Positions 12,021 to 23,784 of a stretch of DNA of 64,000 nucleotides are shown piece by piece. Below the pieces are notes generated by a model, which had not been told where the DNA came from, did no database searches, and saw only the letters and a program-made list of their open reading frames with translations. Each line of letters begins with the position of its first letter. Within the stretch, counting starts at the first letter, position 1. The DNA comes from Portulaca oleracea. Taxonomy: Eukaryota > Streptophyta > Magnoliopsida > Caryophyllales > Portulacaceae. Made by a program: the position numbers and the translations under genes. The stretch lies in assembly GCA_029582165.1 (NCBI GenBank), contig CM055872.1, positions 5,735,582 to 5,799,581 of the forward strand. Reading direction: 5' to 3'.

Positions 12021-12290
12021 GGCCTCGTTCTTTTATGCGGCTGATTAGTTGCGGTTTCATACCGCACCACAACTTTCCATATTCCACCACAACCAACCAC
12101 AATCCCCCACAATCTGCCAACCTATTTACAATTATTTACACCACAACATTCCACAATCCACCACAACATTCCACATCTCACAACAATTTTCCTCAATCCA
12201 CTAACATTTTTAAATTTCTACTACAAAAAAGGGAGTATCCATCTCCAATCAAAACTTTAAATTTTACTTTCAACAACTTGCAAAATTAAT
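12021..12290. mobile_element. Harbinger-like MITE, right end lost
   Basis: After TTA the left terminus reads GGCCTCGTTCTTTTATGCGG, and the following CCACAAC words match the same family. No inverted right terminus is present. The copy is broken or strongly diverged at about 12290. Confidence 0.5.
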
Positions 12291-12657
12291 TTTTTTAAAT
12301 CAAATTATTTACTCTTTTCCTTTATGAGTGGGTTCATTATTATTTTCTCAAGGAACTACATTTCACAGATAATTAATGCGTATATTTGATTGGGAGCATA
12401 GTAATGTGGGGGAGGCAGACGATTGACGAAGAACGAACCACGTGAAACTCGGCGTCCATCAATGCATCATCATAGAAGACGTGGCGACAAATAACAGCAC
12501 TACTGAATCCCCACTATTGTGATTTGTGAGCTTGATTGCGATATATGTGATTGTGACAATAACACTGTCTGCAAAGTGCAAAGTTAAGTTGTCCCCCCAA
12601 ATAAATCATTTGTAACGAATCATTAATTTTTAATGTAAAGTGGCTTAATGTTTACTA

Positions 12658-12891
12658 CTCCCTTTTTTTTTTAATTGACACCTTGGTAATTGTGTCAAAA
12701 ACTTTGATTGTTAATATCTTAATTTGTATAATGATTCATCATACAAAATTGATATTGTTAGATTCGTTATAAAAAATACTATTAGAAAAAGTATAATATC
12801 GTATATCTTTATAAAAATATTATGTGTGAAATTGTTGATTAAAGACAGACTTTAAAAAGTATGAAAGACAAATAAAAATAAACGGAGGGAG
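12658..12891. mobile_element. complete Stowaway-like MITE
   Basis: It starts CTCCCTTTTTTT and ends AAACGGAGGGAG, with TA on both sides (12656-12657 and 12892-12893). It is 234 bases and AT-rich. It serves as the reference copy for the broken relatives at 1545-1745 and 63755-63960. Confidence 0.7.
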
Positions 12892-13916
12892 TAGTACTTT
12901 CTATAATCTTCCTCAGTTGGTCCACGTACATTTTTTCAATATTAATTGACTTTTTAAAAATGATGTATAGTTAAATTTTAAAAATTTTGACAATTAATTT
13001 CTTAATATAATTATAATAATAATTTATTATATAAAATTATTGTTATTAAAGGTTATCAAATTTGTAACAAACAATTATATTGTAAATATCAATAAAATAT
13101 TATATTAAAATTATCGGTCAACATATTGTCTAATAGAGACAATATCTTCTATAATTTTAACACGAGTACTCCACATCACTTTTGCTATTGGACTCACGTT
13201 AGAGAATGTTCATGGCAGTTTTGGCAATCATTATATAGTCCATTGTACCATTTGTATTAGATTTTTAAAAAATTTATCAATATTAATTATAAAATTCATC
13301 ATAAATATATCAATATTATTACATAATTTATCAATATTTTTTAAAGTCATCAATTTTTTTTTACAAAAACTCATTACATAAAATATTGATTTATTTTAAT
13401 ACATATGGTGTATCTAAATAGGTACTCCATGTTAGACAATATAATTTGCGCAGTTTGGGCTTATTTTGAATGTTACTGATTTTCGATCTCCCAAGTCCCA
13501 CGGGAGTGTTTTCCAGAGTTCGGAGTACTACAAGTCTAGAATGTAGTATAATTAGTAACTTTGAGTACTATAATAGGCTTAATAGCATTACAATAAGCAT
13601 CTTCAACATTGATTGCATCACATAATACAAAGCTCCTCCATCTGTACTGAAATGAGGGCTATTTCTAAGCTGAGTCCGAACCTAAGGAACCCTCTAAACA
13701 TTACTCCCTCCACTTCGTACCCATGTAAGTGAATCTAAGGTACTGCTACTGGTACCGGTGATGGTACCGTCGCCTGAGGTAGAATATATACATACATATG
13801 CAGGGAGGAATACACCTAAAGATCGAACAAGTACAGGCGCATGCAGAAAAACATTGCTGCCTGTGTTAAACATGGACAATGTGGAGAACGAAGATGTGAA
13901 CGAATGAATGAAAGAA
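12892..13916. other. AT-rich intergenic DNA between the two transporter genes
   Basis: Positions 12894-13175 may be another diverged AT-rich MITE, with related words at each end. The last 250 bases before the stop codon at 13917 have balanced composition and probably include the 3' untranslated region of transporter copy 2. No open frame of note. Confidence 0.35.
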
Positions 13917-16900
13917 CTATACGTTGTTGTCAGATGTGGATAAATTGATCCAAATTGTGATTATGCTGGTTGCCAGTGCTACGCCTATTAGCATTACAGC
14001 CACGGCCCTGTCCCATGTGGTCGAGATCCCGTGAACGTCTCTGTTAAAGTCGAACAGCGAAAAACATGAATCCTTCACAACAAAAAATGAAGAAAAATGG
14101 AAACATAACCACTATAGTAAAAGCATAAACTTGGCAATAGTCATTTGAATCGGGTTGGAGCAGGATCCACTTAGCTCAGCGAGGGAACTGGCCATTGGGC
14201 CATTGGTGTTGGATCCGTTTGGGTTGGCTCAATCCGGTTAGAGTTAACCTGCTTTGGGTTTGGGTCCGGACATTTTCAGTTCTGGTTGATTAGAGGTCAC
14301 TTTCTTTTTTGCCTGATGTGATTATCGTTAAAAAAAAGAACTTTGGTCAAATATAAATTTGGACAGGGTCATGTCGGGTTGGGTCTCATCAGGTTTGGAT
14401 CCATTTCGGGTTTAATTAGATTTGGCATTTTCGACTCTAGATCGAGTCAGATTCGGATGGGTTGCTTGGGTCGGATCAGTTTTGTCAGGTCTACGTGCCG
14501 CTCTATTTTTAGTCCAATAACCTTAGATTTCTGAAAGCGAATAACTTTACTGAAAGGTGAATTTGTGCCAAGTCAGGTCATTTCATGCCAGCTAGTTTGG
14601 ACTTTTTCGGGTCGGGCTTGGGCGGGTCAATTAGATCGGGTCAGCTTGGCACTATAGAAAAGAGAGGAGAATATGATACCTGAGACAGATGGCCGCAGGA
14701 AAAATCAATATGAGGCAAAGAACGGTGGTAGATCCAAGTATTTGGAAGCAATACCATATGCTCGGAATCACAATCGCAACCATGTAAGCGAGGGCAAGCA
14801 GAAAACCCGTAAGGCCCAGAAACCGGGTTGTATCACGGGCCAGCTCGGCCTTACCATGGAAACAGAGCTCGTCCACATTGGTACGTAGGGTGTAGAACAT
14901 CAAAGGAAACACCAGCATAAGGTGTGCAGCATAGCTCAGCCTAACAATGGCATTAATCACCAGGCCAACCACGCTGTCACTGGCAAACTGATCAAAGTTC
15001 ACGAGCATGTCCCCGTTGATGGTGTCCCCAAACAGCAGGTACCCAAAGAAGCCGATGGAGAAATAGAAGGCGGCGCAAATTATCAGTGAGATTCTGACTG
15101 CTGAGTGCATGTCGGACGGTTCTCCCATCTCTGCTTTTATTGAATGAACTGCAATGGTGGTGAATTTGTGAGTACTGAGAAGAGCTTAACATGCAACAAG
15201 CTCCTCCTAGACACTTCTAATAAGGGCAAGCAACAGGCCGGGGCCGGTATGGGTTTACTGTAAAACCATTACCCAGATGGCCATATTCATAATCTACTAG
15301 GTATTATGGGTTTTATTTGGGTATATGAGCTCGTTCTTTTCAACTTATAATAAGTACTTATCATCGGTATTCAACATTCAATATTCATCAACACTTATCA
15401 GCAATAAGTTACTAATCATATGTCGAAAAGAACAAGCCCAACAAAAGATTACGCCCATTTTGCACATAATTGACAAATTTACATCTATTCAAATCCTACA
15501 ACAAATCTGCACACCAAAAGGTCCAAAATTGACATACATACATACATACATACATAAGCTTTATTTTTGTTTAAATGATCTGGGCTTGAAACATTAGTTG
15601 AACTAGTTCAACAAATTGTTACTTTCTGGATATATGAAGTGTTCAAAATATGCATAACTCTGGCTTAAATGGAGCACATACTGGGTGGATATGGAGCTCG
15701 TAGAGCCTATACCCATACTCATTTTTTGCCTACACCACCTATACGGGATACGGCTATACCCACATTCTTACCCACTGGGACGGCTTTTGCAGATTTTAAA
15801 TGGGTATGGGTTTTCTTGGCATCCTAATCAGGTTTCGTCATTTTCAGTATTGGCTTCGGTCCTTGGAATCAAGGAGTGGGCTATGGGGTACATGTCACAT
15901 CCTTCTTATCAGCCTAAGAAGCAAATAATAAGAAAACAGGTAATAAAACAACGTTCAGTATCCTTACTATTAATATGGTATCCGAACGCAGTCATGAAAA
16001 CCGGGATGGTGGTAAAAAGATTGAGAAAGGTTCCATGAGCAGAAAAATCCGGCACCAGCCTCAGACTCTGTGTTTTGCCTTGGACTAATGCTTGGATGGC
16101 CATTACCGAGGATATCACAACAAACACCAAAGCAAGGAGAATGGACAATGCTGAGGTGTATCGCAGTGAATCTACAATCAGCAAAACCAGACAGTTGGGA
16201 TTTTAAGGCAGAAGATTACAAAGACAAGTAGGCTATTTAACAATATCAACAAACTGTAAAATGTAGTAAGTAGTGAATGGTTTTGAAATTTTGGGTCAAT
16301 TGGAACCCGCCTCTCTGAAATTTTAAATCTTTAATTGGGGTAAGTAGTAAGTACTTGCCTATGCGCCGGAACAACACCAATGGAAGGATAACAAGAAGCA
16401 CAACGATAAGAAGTGCAAAAGCACGAGAAGTCCACCAATGAAAGCCGAACCATTCTTGTAATAGACCGGTGTGTATTCTGTCTCCAGACTTAGTCCCTGA
16501 GAGGACATCCCCTGAAAAACAAATCAAGGCACAGAAAACAAAACTCGAAAGAATCAATCCCATGTACATAAAAGAAAATACCAAGGAATCCCAAGAGTTT
16601 TACATCAAAATCTTCGATCATTTTCAGGTAATAAGTTTAGTACTCAATGACAGATCAAAAAAATACACGCGATACTTTGAGATTTTCATTTTCCCTATTT
16701 GTAGTTTGTACCCGTGTCAATTCAGGGCGGGGAGGATTATGTTGGTTTCGGGTTTAATTAGGTTTTGGGTTGGGAAATCGTGTTCAAAACCCAAGATTTT
16801 TAGGTTGGGTCAACTTCTCTACAAGGTCTACTCGCGAACAAGGGTACACCACTTGACACTTCCAATTATAACGAAAATCTACAAAATTTCTTAAAATAGC

Positions 16901-18972
16901 CATACACGAAACCATATCGGGTCCAGATAACAGCGTTTTTATTATGTTCATAATTCAGCTTTACAACGCAGTTTCACCACAAAAGTCCTGCCAATTCTCT
17001 CCAGTACGATAAAGGTTGTAAGTTAAATCAAGACAATAAAAACCAACCTAACAGGTACTGAAAGAGTCCAATGTCATAAAGGTGATACACAAACAAAGAC
17101 TTAAACTAAACACAATCAAAGTCTTTTCATAAATTACAAGGCTACACAACTCCATTTAACCCATGAAGCAGAAGCATCACTGTGCCACTCTATCCAATAA
17201 GCAAGCACTAGGCAAGGGTCCAAGACAACATCTATCAAGTAAGACAGAAGAATGAAGCACAACCATCAGTTTGAGTAAAGACACACAACCAAGCTTTAAA
17301 ATTTCCAACCAAGTTGCTTTCTGTAACTATCAGGTATCAACCACTATATTATAAAATATGAAATGACAAATAAATTCTAAGCCCTACACTAGTTGCCCAT
17401 AAGATGATGACCCCAGAAATCACTATCAGACCATCATCAAGATTCAAACTGTATATAATAATGACACCATTTCCAGTTAAGTGAAGGGGATGGGTCTAGA
17501 AATCTGGACAACAATCTTGTTCTTTAAGTATTGTTTCGTTCTATATTAATTGTCATCTTCGGAAATTGTACGGTCAAATTTTTAAAAATTTTGACCATAA
17601 ATTTCTCAATATATGTAGTGACTTGTTACACAAAACTACTATTATTAGATTCGTATCAAAAAATATTATCCTAAGAATATAATATTACAATTATTGATAA
17701 AGTATTATATAAGAAATTATCAATCAAAGAGTGACATTTTGGAGTTACAATAAATATGGAACATATGGAGTATATGACATTCTACAATTTGTTTTGCTTT
17801 ATCCACAAGCCTTCATTAGGTCATATTAAGTTGTCAAAAACTAATATTACCCAATTTTCTTTGACAATGAATTGCACTTATTATTTCTTTTCCTTTTCAA
17901 CAAATTATTATCCTAATTCACAGCAAAACTCCCATGAGTTGGTCACTAAAAGAAACAACAAAATTTGAATACTTCATGCAATTTTCTTTTGGGGGTATTT
18001 TTCAAGCCTGGTCAAAATTGGGTCCAAACAACATTAATATGAGAAGTACAAATTTTGTCCAGATTTGTCGAACCGGTCCAAGTCCAAATTCGGGCGAAAT
18101 CTATGACCATACCCGTTTATTCTGAGATTTTCCGGATATCCGGATCGGACAGCCCAGGCTTAAATTGCAAAAAACAATTAACTTTTTTTTCCATTATTAA
18201 AAATCATAAAAGACCGAAGTTCACGTACAAAGATATGCAAAATAACATCCAAGCAGAAATAATTGTGTCAGCTTTATAGCACTCATATGCTTAATCCTAC
18301 TCATATTATGACACAAAAATCGAAACAAAACACTCAAAATTAGAAACATTCAAACCCTGATTCCAAAGCAAGATCTCACCCCAGAATCCCAAATTAGACC
18401 AATACATACTGCAAATCTGCTGTACACAAGCACATAGATCCTGATAGCCATCACACATTCAAAGCTCAAATCGATGAAATGATAAACACGATAATCCATC
18501 ACCTACCCTAAATTCCAATTTCAGAAAACTAAACCATCAGAAACAACCCATCAACAACCCCACAAAAAATCATAAACTCACCGATGATAATGAGGTAGAT
18601 AATCAAACATCCAAAGCTAGTAATCATGACAGAAATCTGCATAGCAAGCGAACCCACCAATCCAAACGACTCCGCCATCAAACCAGCATATGTAGTTGAC
18701 TTCCCAGAATGCGTAAACCTGAGGAGGAAGTTTCCAGTGGCGTAACCCATAAGAGCAACAACGAGTATGACAAAGAGAGCTGGGATTACACCGAGGACTT
18801 TGAAGGTTGCAGGGATGGACATGATTCCAGCTCCAATCATGGTGGTTGAGATGTTGAAGATGGCGCTTGAGAGGGATGCGCCTTTGAAGGAGGAATCCAA
18901 GGGGGAGTGGACATCAAGCAGGGAGGTTGCTAAACCTGCTTCGGAATCTCGTTCTTCCTCAACAATCTTCAT
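13917..18972 (-). CDS. AVT6: AVT6-type vacuolar amino acid transporter, copy 2 (five exons)
   Basis: This is the paralogue of the gene at 9904-5897 and encodes 446 residues of the AAAP family. Exons are 18972-18582, 16511-16359, 16171-15968, 15148-14680 and 14040-13917, total 1341 bases including the stop. Exons 2 (153 bases) and 3 (204 bases) are exactly as long as in copy 1, exon 4 is four codons longer, and all phases agree. The first membrane segment carries GAGIMSIPATFKVLG (residues 47-61). GLLQEWFGFHWWTSR, YLLFGD and LIFPAAICLR also match copy 1. Intron 2 starts with GC rather than GT; see the separate entry. The N-terminus is acidic (residues 5-11) and unlike copy 1. Intron 1 is about 2 kb and holds MITE-like sequence, intron 3 has a CATA microsatellite, and intron 4 has GGGTC-rich repeats. 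The role is probably amino acid movement across the tonoplast; the substrate is unknown. Confidence 0.93.
14150..14645. repeat. GGGTC/GGGTT-rich repeat block in intron 4
   Basis: Words such as GGGTTGG, GGGTCGGA and GGTTTGGATCC recur through this part of intron 4 of transporter copy 2. It looks like a degenerate non-autonomous transposon of the kind that also occurs near 18030 and 52585. I could not define its ends. Confidence 0.35.
15532..15556. repeat. CATA tetranucleotide microsatellite
   Basis: About six tandem CATA units lie in intron 3 of transporter copy 2. It is a likely length-variable site. Confidence 0.8.
16172..16358 (-). other. GC-AG intron in transporter copy 2
   Basis: The exon before this intron ends ATAG and the intron begins GCAAGT, then ends TTGTAG. 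Phase 1 joining (G + AT) gives the conserved Asp-Ser-Leu at the start of exon 3, in line with Glu-Ser-Leu in copy 1. The nearest GT, four bases later, would shift the frame. AG/GCAAGT is the known strong consensus of GC-AG introns. At the same position copy 1 has GTTG/GTAAGT. Confidence 0.85.
17528..17771. mobile_element. diverged Stowaway-like MITE in intron 1
   Basis: An AT-rich segment with TTAATTGTCAT near the left and a TTTTGGAG...ATGGAGTATA end resembles the Stowaway relatives at 12658 and 19911. The termini are decayed, so the boundaries are approximate. Confidence 0.4.
18003..18162. mobile_element. short CCGGAT-type element in intron 1
   Basis: The left end CAAGCCTGGTC is matched by an inverse near 18150-18162 (CAGCCCAGGCTTA). 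Internal words TTCGGGCG and CCGGATATCCGG relate it to the block at 4235-4745. No clear target duplication was found. Confidence 0.4.
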
Positions 18973-19259
18973 CGATTTGGGGGGGAATTTTGTGAGTTTT
19001 TTTCTGGGTTGGAGACTTGGAGTTTGGGTTGCAGGTGGTGCAATTGGGTGTTCAAATGGTGGTGGGAAGTTGAATGTGGAGGGAGAAGGAGGAGAAAGGG
19101 GAATAAATATCGGAAGGCAAGATCATTAACAGTGGTGATGGGCACTGGGCAGAACAGAACAGGATCGTTGTGGATTTTGATTTTTGAGGTCTCCTATTCA
19201 CATTAGTCATGAATACAAGGTGCCATTTAGGCATTTATTAGCCTGCCCATCAATGTTAA
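18973..19259. promoter_or_regulatory. upstream region of transporter copy 2
   Basis: The 290 bases upstream of the ATG at 18972 are purine-rich on the plus strand and so pyrimidine-rich on the coding strand, which fits a plant 5' untranslated leader. I do not identify a definite TATA box. This is inference from position and composition. Confidence 0.35.
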
Positions 19260-19860
19260 AATTAGAACCGTCAAAAATTCGGATCCGATAGTTTCAAGTT
19301 CCAATATATTAGTTATTGGACGAAAATTTGATATCCGATCTCGGATCGGATAAGTATAAGTTGAGTCTACACTGAATTTGGACAGTGCAAATTTGTGAAA
19401 TTTGTGTTTGAATTTTCGGTCAAATTGACTAATTTCAAATTTCTGACGAAAATTTTATGATTATACTTGGTTTTTTTAGGTCGGACAAATCTTATTTATC
19501 GTTATTGGGATAAATTTTTGCCAGCCCTACCCATAATTATATGGTTGTTAAAATTTTGGACTTGGATTAGGGATCGAACCCAATATAGACCTGAATTTAG
19601 ACTTATCCAAATTGATGAATCAGATATTGTTGAAAACCTAGTTATTATACTATTTTTTGGGTTGGATAATTTAGACAAGTCTAAATTCAGGTCTATATTG
19701 GGTTCGGTCTATAGAAAAATGGAGATATTGTGTCCGAATTTTCGATCAACTCGATCGAGGTCAAAGTTCGATGAAAAACTTATGACCGTACCCGACTTTT
19801 TTCGGATCTGACTAAACTAGATTTTCAGGCCTGACAATTTTTTGACAGCCCTACCGGTAG
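19260..19860. repeat. CGGAT/TTCGG-rich repeats with CAGCCCTA ends
   Basis: Two tandem or nested units each end in a CCAGCCCTACC or ACAGCCCTACC word (near 19522 and 19845) and contain GGATCGGAT and TTTTCGGTC words. They resemble the elements at 4276-4717 and 18003-18162. They are probably hAT-like short elements, badly decayed. Confidence 0.4.
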
Positions 19861-19910
19861 AGTTGTGGTTATGTTTTTCTATCAATAGTCTAGATTTCGG
19901 TGTTAAGTGT

Positions 19911-20170
19911 TACTCTATCTATTTCATCTTAATTGTCACTTTGATCTATTTATCAGTTAAATTTTAACACTTTTGATGATTACATTTTAACATATATGAT
20001 ATCCTAATATACAAAAGTATTACTATTATATTTATAACAAAAAATATTAACATAAAAGTAAAATATTGTAATTTTTTGATACGATATACTGCAAGAAATT
20101 TTCAATAAAAAAAAACATTGGAGATATGTATTATTTGTAAAGCAACAATTAATATGAAACAAAGGCGGTA
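19911..20170. mobile_element. diverged Stowaway-like MITE
   Basis: It begins TACTCTATCTATTTCATCTT and ends near GAAACAAAGGCGGTA, with an AT-rich interior similar in plan to the Stowaway copy at 12658. The ends have drifted. Confidence 0.45.
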
Positions 20171-20286
20171 AAATTTTAATTTATGGAATGGTCGATATCA
20201 ATTTCGTAATAAAATATATTAATAAAATAATAATATTATAATTTTTTGTAAAAAATTATAAACTAAATATTAATTAAAGATGATCA

Positions 20287-20470
20287 TAGGCCCTGTTCTT
20301 TGGATTGGTTAAAATTATGTTTGAATGGATTAGATTAGAATAGATTGGTTTGGATATGATGATTTTTCGGAAAATTATATTTTTAGAGATGATTTTTTTG
20401 AGAAATTGAGTAAGATTTAGATAAATTTGGATTGGACGGGATTGAGACACAGTGGAAAGTAAATGACACG
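20287..20470. mobile_element. MITE with GGCCCTGTTCTTTGG left end, right end decayed
   Basis: The left end reads GGCCCTGTTCTTTGGATTGG, the fullest terminus of the family also seen at 11242 and 63543. The right terminus is only a weak inverse near GGATTGGACGGGATTG. Confidence 0.45.
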
Positions 20471-22674
20471 CAACCAAACCGTGAAGAATATCGAATATTG
20501 ATAATTCTGAGCATCTGGTTGGTTTGATTGAAGGTGGTCTGTAGCAGAAAAAGGATATACATGTGGGTGTACACAGTACACACAAGGAAACAATCAAAAT
20601 ATGAGAAGACAAGTTATTGAGAAAGAAAATATTTTAAAATGTAACAAGAAAACAACTTGCTTTTGCACTATTTATTATTTTATAGAAAGAAAATTTCTGC
20701 AAAATGGCATGAAAAGAATAATAAATAACATTGATATATTTATAAATAGAAAAAGAAATCTGCAAAATGACCTAAACAAAGAAATAAATGATATTGACGT
20801 ATAGTTTTTCCGTAATCATCTTCTTTTTGTATTAATAAGAAAATCTTCTTAAACAAATAAAAACATGTCTTTTGTTGAAATTTTCAGTTATTCTAGTTGT
20901 GAAGTAAAAATGACAGATTCTATTGGTATGGGATAACTATTGAAGATGTGTGTAAAATTTATAGGTAAAAAATAGTTGGATAAAGGTCAAATTTTGATAA
21001 ATTTTGGTTTTTGTAATTTTTGTCAAATTTACATTAATATATCAAATTTTAAAAAATTTTATTTTTGTAAATTTTGGTAAATTTTGATAAATTTAGACAA
21101 AAACTGATAAATTTTGATAAGTTGAACTTACCTATCAATTTGACGACCCCTTTAGGTTTTGACATAACATAGCAAAAATAATTTGTTTAAATATGCCTGG
21201 AAGAAATCGTAATTTCCTATCATTGATTGTAGAACATTTTTTTAATAGGAATTGATTGGAGAAGTGTTGAACATTACCTCACCTTCGTGATATTTGTAAT
21301 TTGTTTTATAATATATATGTGCGGTTAAAATTTAAAAATTACTTTGTGTCATCACAAGTTAATTTAAAACTTTTAACCTTAAATTTCTCACATATATAAT
21401 TATTCATTTTATGAAATTATTTATCTTTGTAGTACCGTGCATTTAAAACTTTTAACTTTAAACATCTCACAAAATAAAGAAGTGAAACTATTGAAATAAT
21501 AGCCAATTAAAACAATTTATGGAAGTAACATAAGTACCATGCATTTGAAATGGCATGGACTTTCTCTAGGCTACAATTATTATGAAAACAATTTAAATGA
21601 TTGTCAATCGATCCCGCTAATATTATCATCGAGATCTTAATCTAGTGATGAAGACAAGACTAAAATCTTGGACTCTTAAATACATTAGGTCTCAAGTTAA
21701 TTTCTCGGCTCCCTTGTTATAATGTAATGCCTTTTGTAACCCCGATAGACCACACAAATATTCAAGAACAAAATTTGAGATTTATTTAAAAAAAGAAAAG
21801 AAAGGACCATTAAAATATTTCTAACATTTTTATTCTACTTGAAGTGATATGTTTTTTGAGGTTATGGTAAATGTCTTTCATTCGGAACTTTTTTTAAAAA
21901 AAATATGCCTTCTGCTTTTTCACCTTTATTTTTAGCATAATTTTTTTTTACATAATTTCTGTTTTTTAATGTAAAATTTGACATAATTTCTTTATAGAAC
22001 TTTGTCTTTCCAAACCTAGAAAAAATAGATCGAACTCTAATAGAGAAATGACCAAAATTAAATTTATGAAATAGTATTACCAAAACAATATATGTGTGAA
22101 TATTTTCTTATGGAATAATATATAGAAATATACTCATGTCAGAGATGGAACACCTATATATTTCATTTTATTGGAAAGATATATAATGTGAAAAGAATAC
22201 ATTCAAAGGAAAATTCATGAAAATGACTAAATAAGTAATTAATAAAAAGATAAACAGTAAATCATGTCAACAAGTTTTTCCCCTCTAATTTCCTTAATTT
22301 TTTATTCTGTTCAAATTCTTTTTCTTTTTGCAAAAGTTTGATTGTTCTAGTTGTGAAGAAAACAAATAACAAGTCAATTGGCCAGGAAAAAATAAGAAAA
22401 AAAATCAAATAAAACTAAATATAATTTACAATAAAATTTGAAGAATAAATTTAATAGAATAAATTCATAATAAAAATAAATAATTAAGTTAAAAGGAACA
22501 ATAACCGATATATATTTTTATTGCAAAACATTATAAATACGAACCAATCTTCTTGCATTCCTAATTCAAAAGTAAGGCATCACGCCTTATCTTACTGCGG
22601 GACTTCTACAATTGATTTGAATGTTGATCTGGGTAGATTGGTGTAGATTTCATATACAATCAAACAAATTGTAA
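20471..22674. other. AT-rich intergenic DNA between transporter copy 2 and alpha-SNAP
   Basis: Very AT-rich with scattered homopolymer runs and repeated TAAATTTTG words at 20980-21125. I recognise no gene, no defined transposon ends and no RNA gene. Confidence 0.4.
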
Positions 22675-23613
22675 CAATAAATTACTAAAAGTACCCTATG
22701 TTTTGCGGTATCTATTTTCAGGGGACTATATTATTGAAATAATTTTTAGGTTCCTTGTGTTTTGTAGTACCTATTTTCTGGTGACAAATTATCTTTTAGT
22801 TTTATTACAAGATCCCCGAGACTATGTAAAATTACAAAAATATCCTTATTTTGATAAAAAAAACTTGTCTATTTATATTTCCATCTACATTACTATTTGT
22901 TTTAAAGAAGGAAAATTGGAATTAAATAATCTGAACTTTGGGTCATAGTAGACTAATAATCTTAACTTTAGATTTGGTTCTAAATAATTCGAACTTTGAT
23001 CCCCTTGGATTCTAGTAGCATGCCACTGAGTTAAGTTGAACTTAACCCGGTAGCGGGATGACATGGCGACGGAGGCACGTGCCTGGGCTTTTTGGTTGTG
23101 TCATGTCAGCTTACTATTGTCATCCCGCCGCTGAATTAAGTTATGGCGTGCTATTAGAATCCAAGGGGGTCAAAGTTCAGATTATTTAGAACCAAATTTA
23201 AAGTTCAGATTATTTAGTCTACTATGTCTCAAAGTTCAGATTATTTAAATACAATTTCTATTTAAAGAATTAGCATCTCCATATTTTTCATTGACAAACT
23301 CTGATATTTGTTTTTTAAAGAATTACTATATGTTCTACATTACTATTTGCTTTGATACCAAATGAAAAATATGGAGATACTAATTCGTTAAAACAAATAG
23401 TAATGTATGTGAAAATATAAATTGACAAGATTTTATGAAGGTATGGATATTTTTATAATTTTATATAGTCTTGGGGATCTTGTAATAAATCTAAAAGATA
23501 ATTTGTCATGTAAAATATGATCAGAAACACAAGTGCATCTAAATTATTTTCAATAATATGGTCCCCTACAAATAGATACCGCAAACCATATGATACCTTC
23601 TAGTAATTTATTG
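22675..23613. mobile_element. MULE-type foldback element (outer), interrupted by a second one
   Basis: Long inverted arms run inward from 22675 and 23613, starting CAATAAATTACTA on each side. The arms contain matching phrases (GCGGTATCTATTT, GACAAATTATCTTTTAG). The flanks are nine bases, AAATTGTAA at 22666-22674 and AAATCGTAA at 23614-23622, identical but for one base, as expected of a Mutator-like (MULE) target duplication. Positions 22910-23260 are a younger insertion. The right edge is about 170 bases upstream of the alpha-SNAP ATG. Confidence 0.7.
22910..23260. mobile_element. MULE-type foldback MITE (inner)
   Basis: This 351-base element is almost entirely two inverted arms. Phrases such as AAATAATCTGAACTTTG and ATTCTAGTAGCATGCCA are mirrored in the second half. 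The flanks are perfect nine-base repeats, TTTAAAGAA at 22901-22909 and 23261-23269. Its centre is GC-rich (about 23050-23130). It sits inside the outer foldback at 22675-23613. Confidence 0.8.
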
Positions 23614-23784
23614 AAATCGTAACGATAATTATAACAAAATCCACACGCAGGGATCCACCTGGATATGTATTTGACGATGTCTTTTGCAATTGCTTCAGGA
23701 ATTTCTTCTTGAAAAATAAAAACAAAGGCTACCGCCAAATAACACCATCTCCATTTTTCGAACCAAAAATCTGGGCGCCCATCC

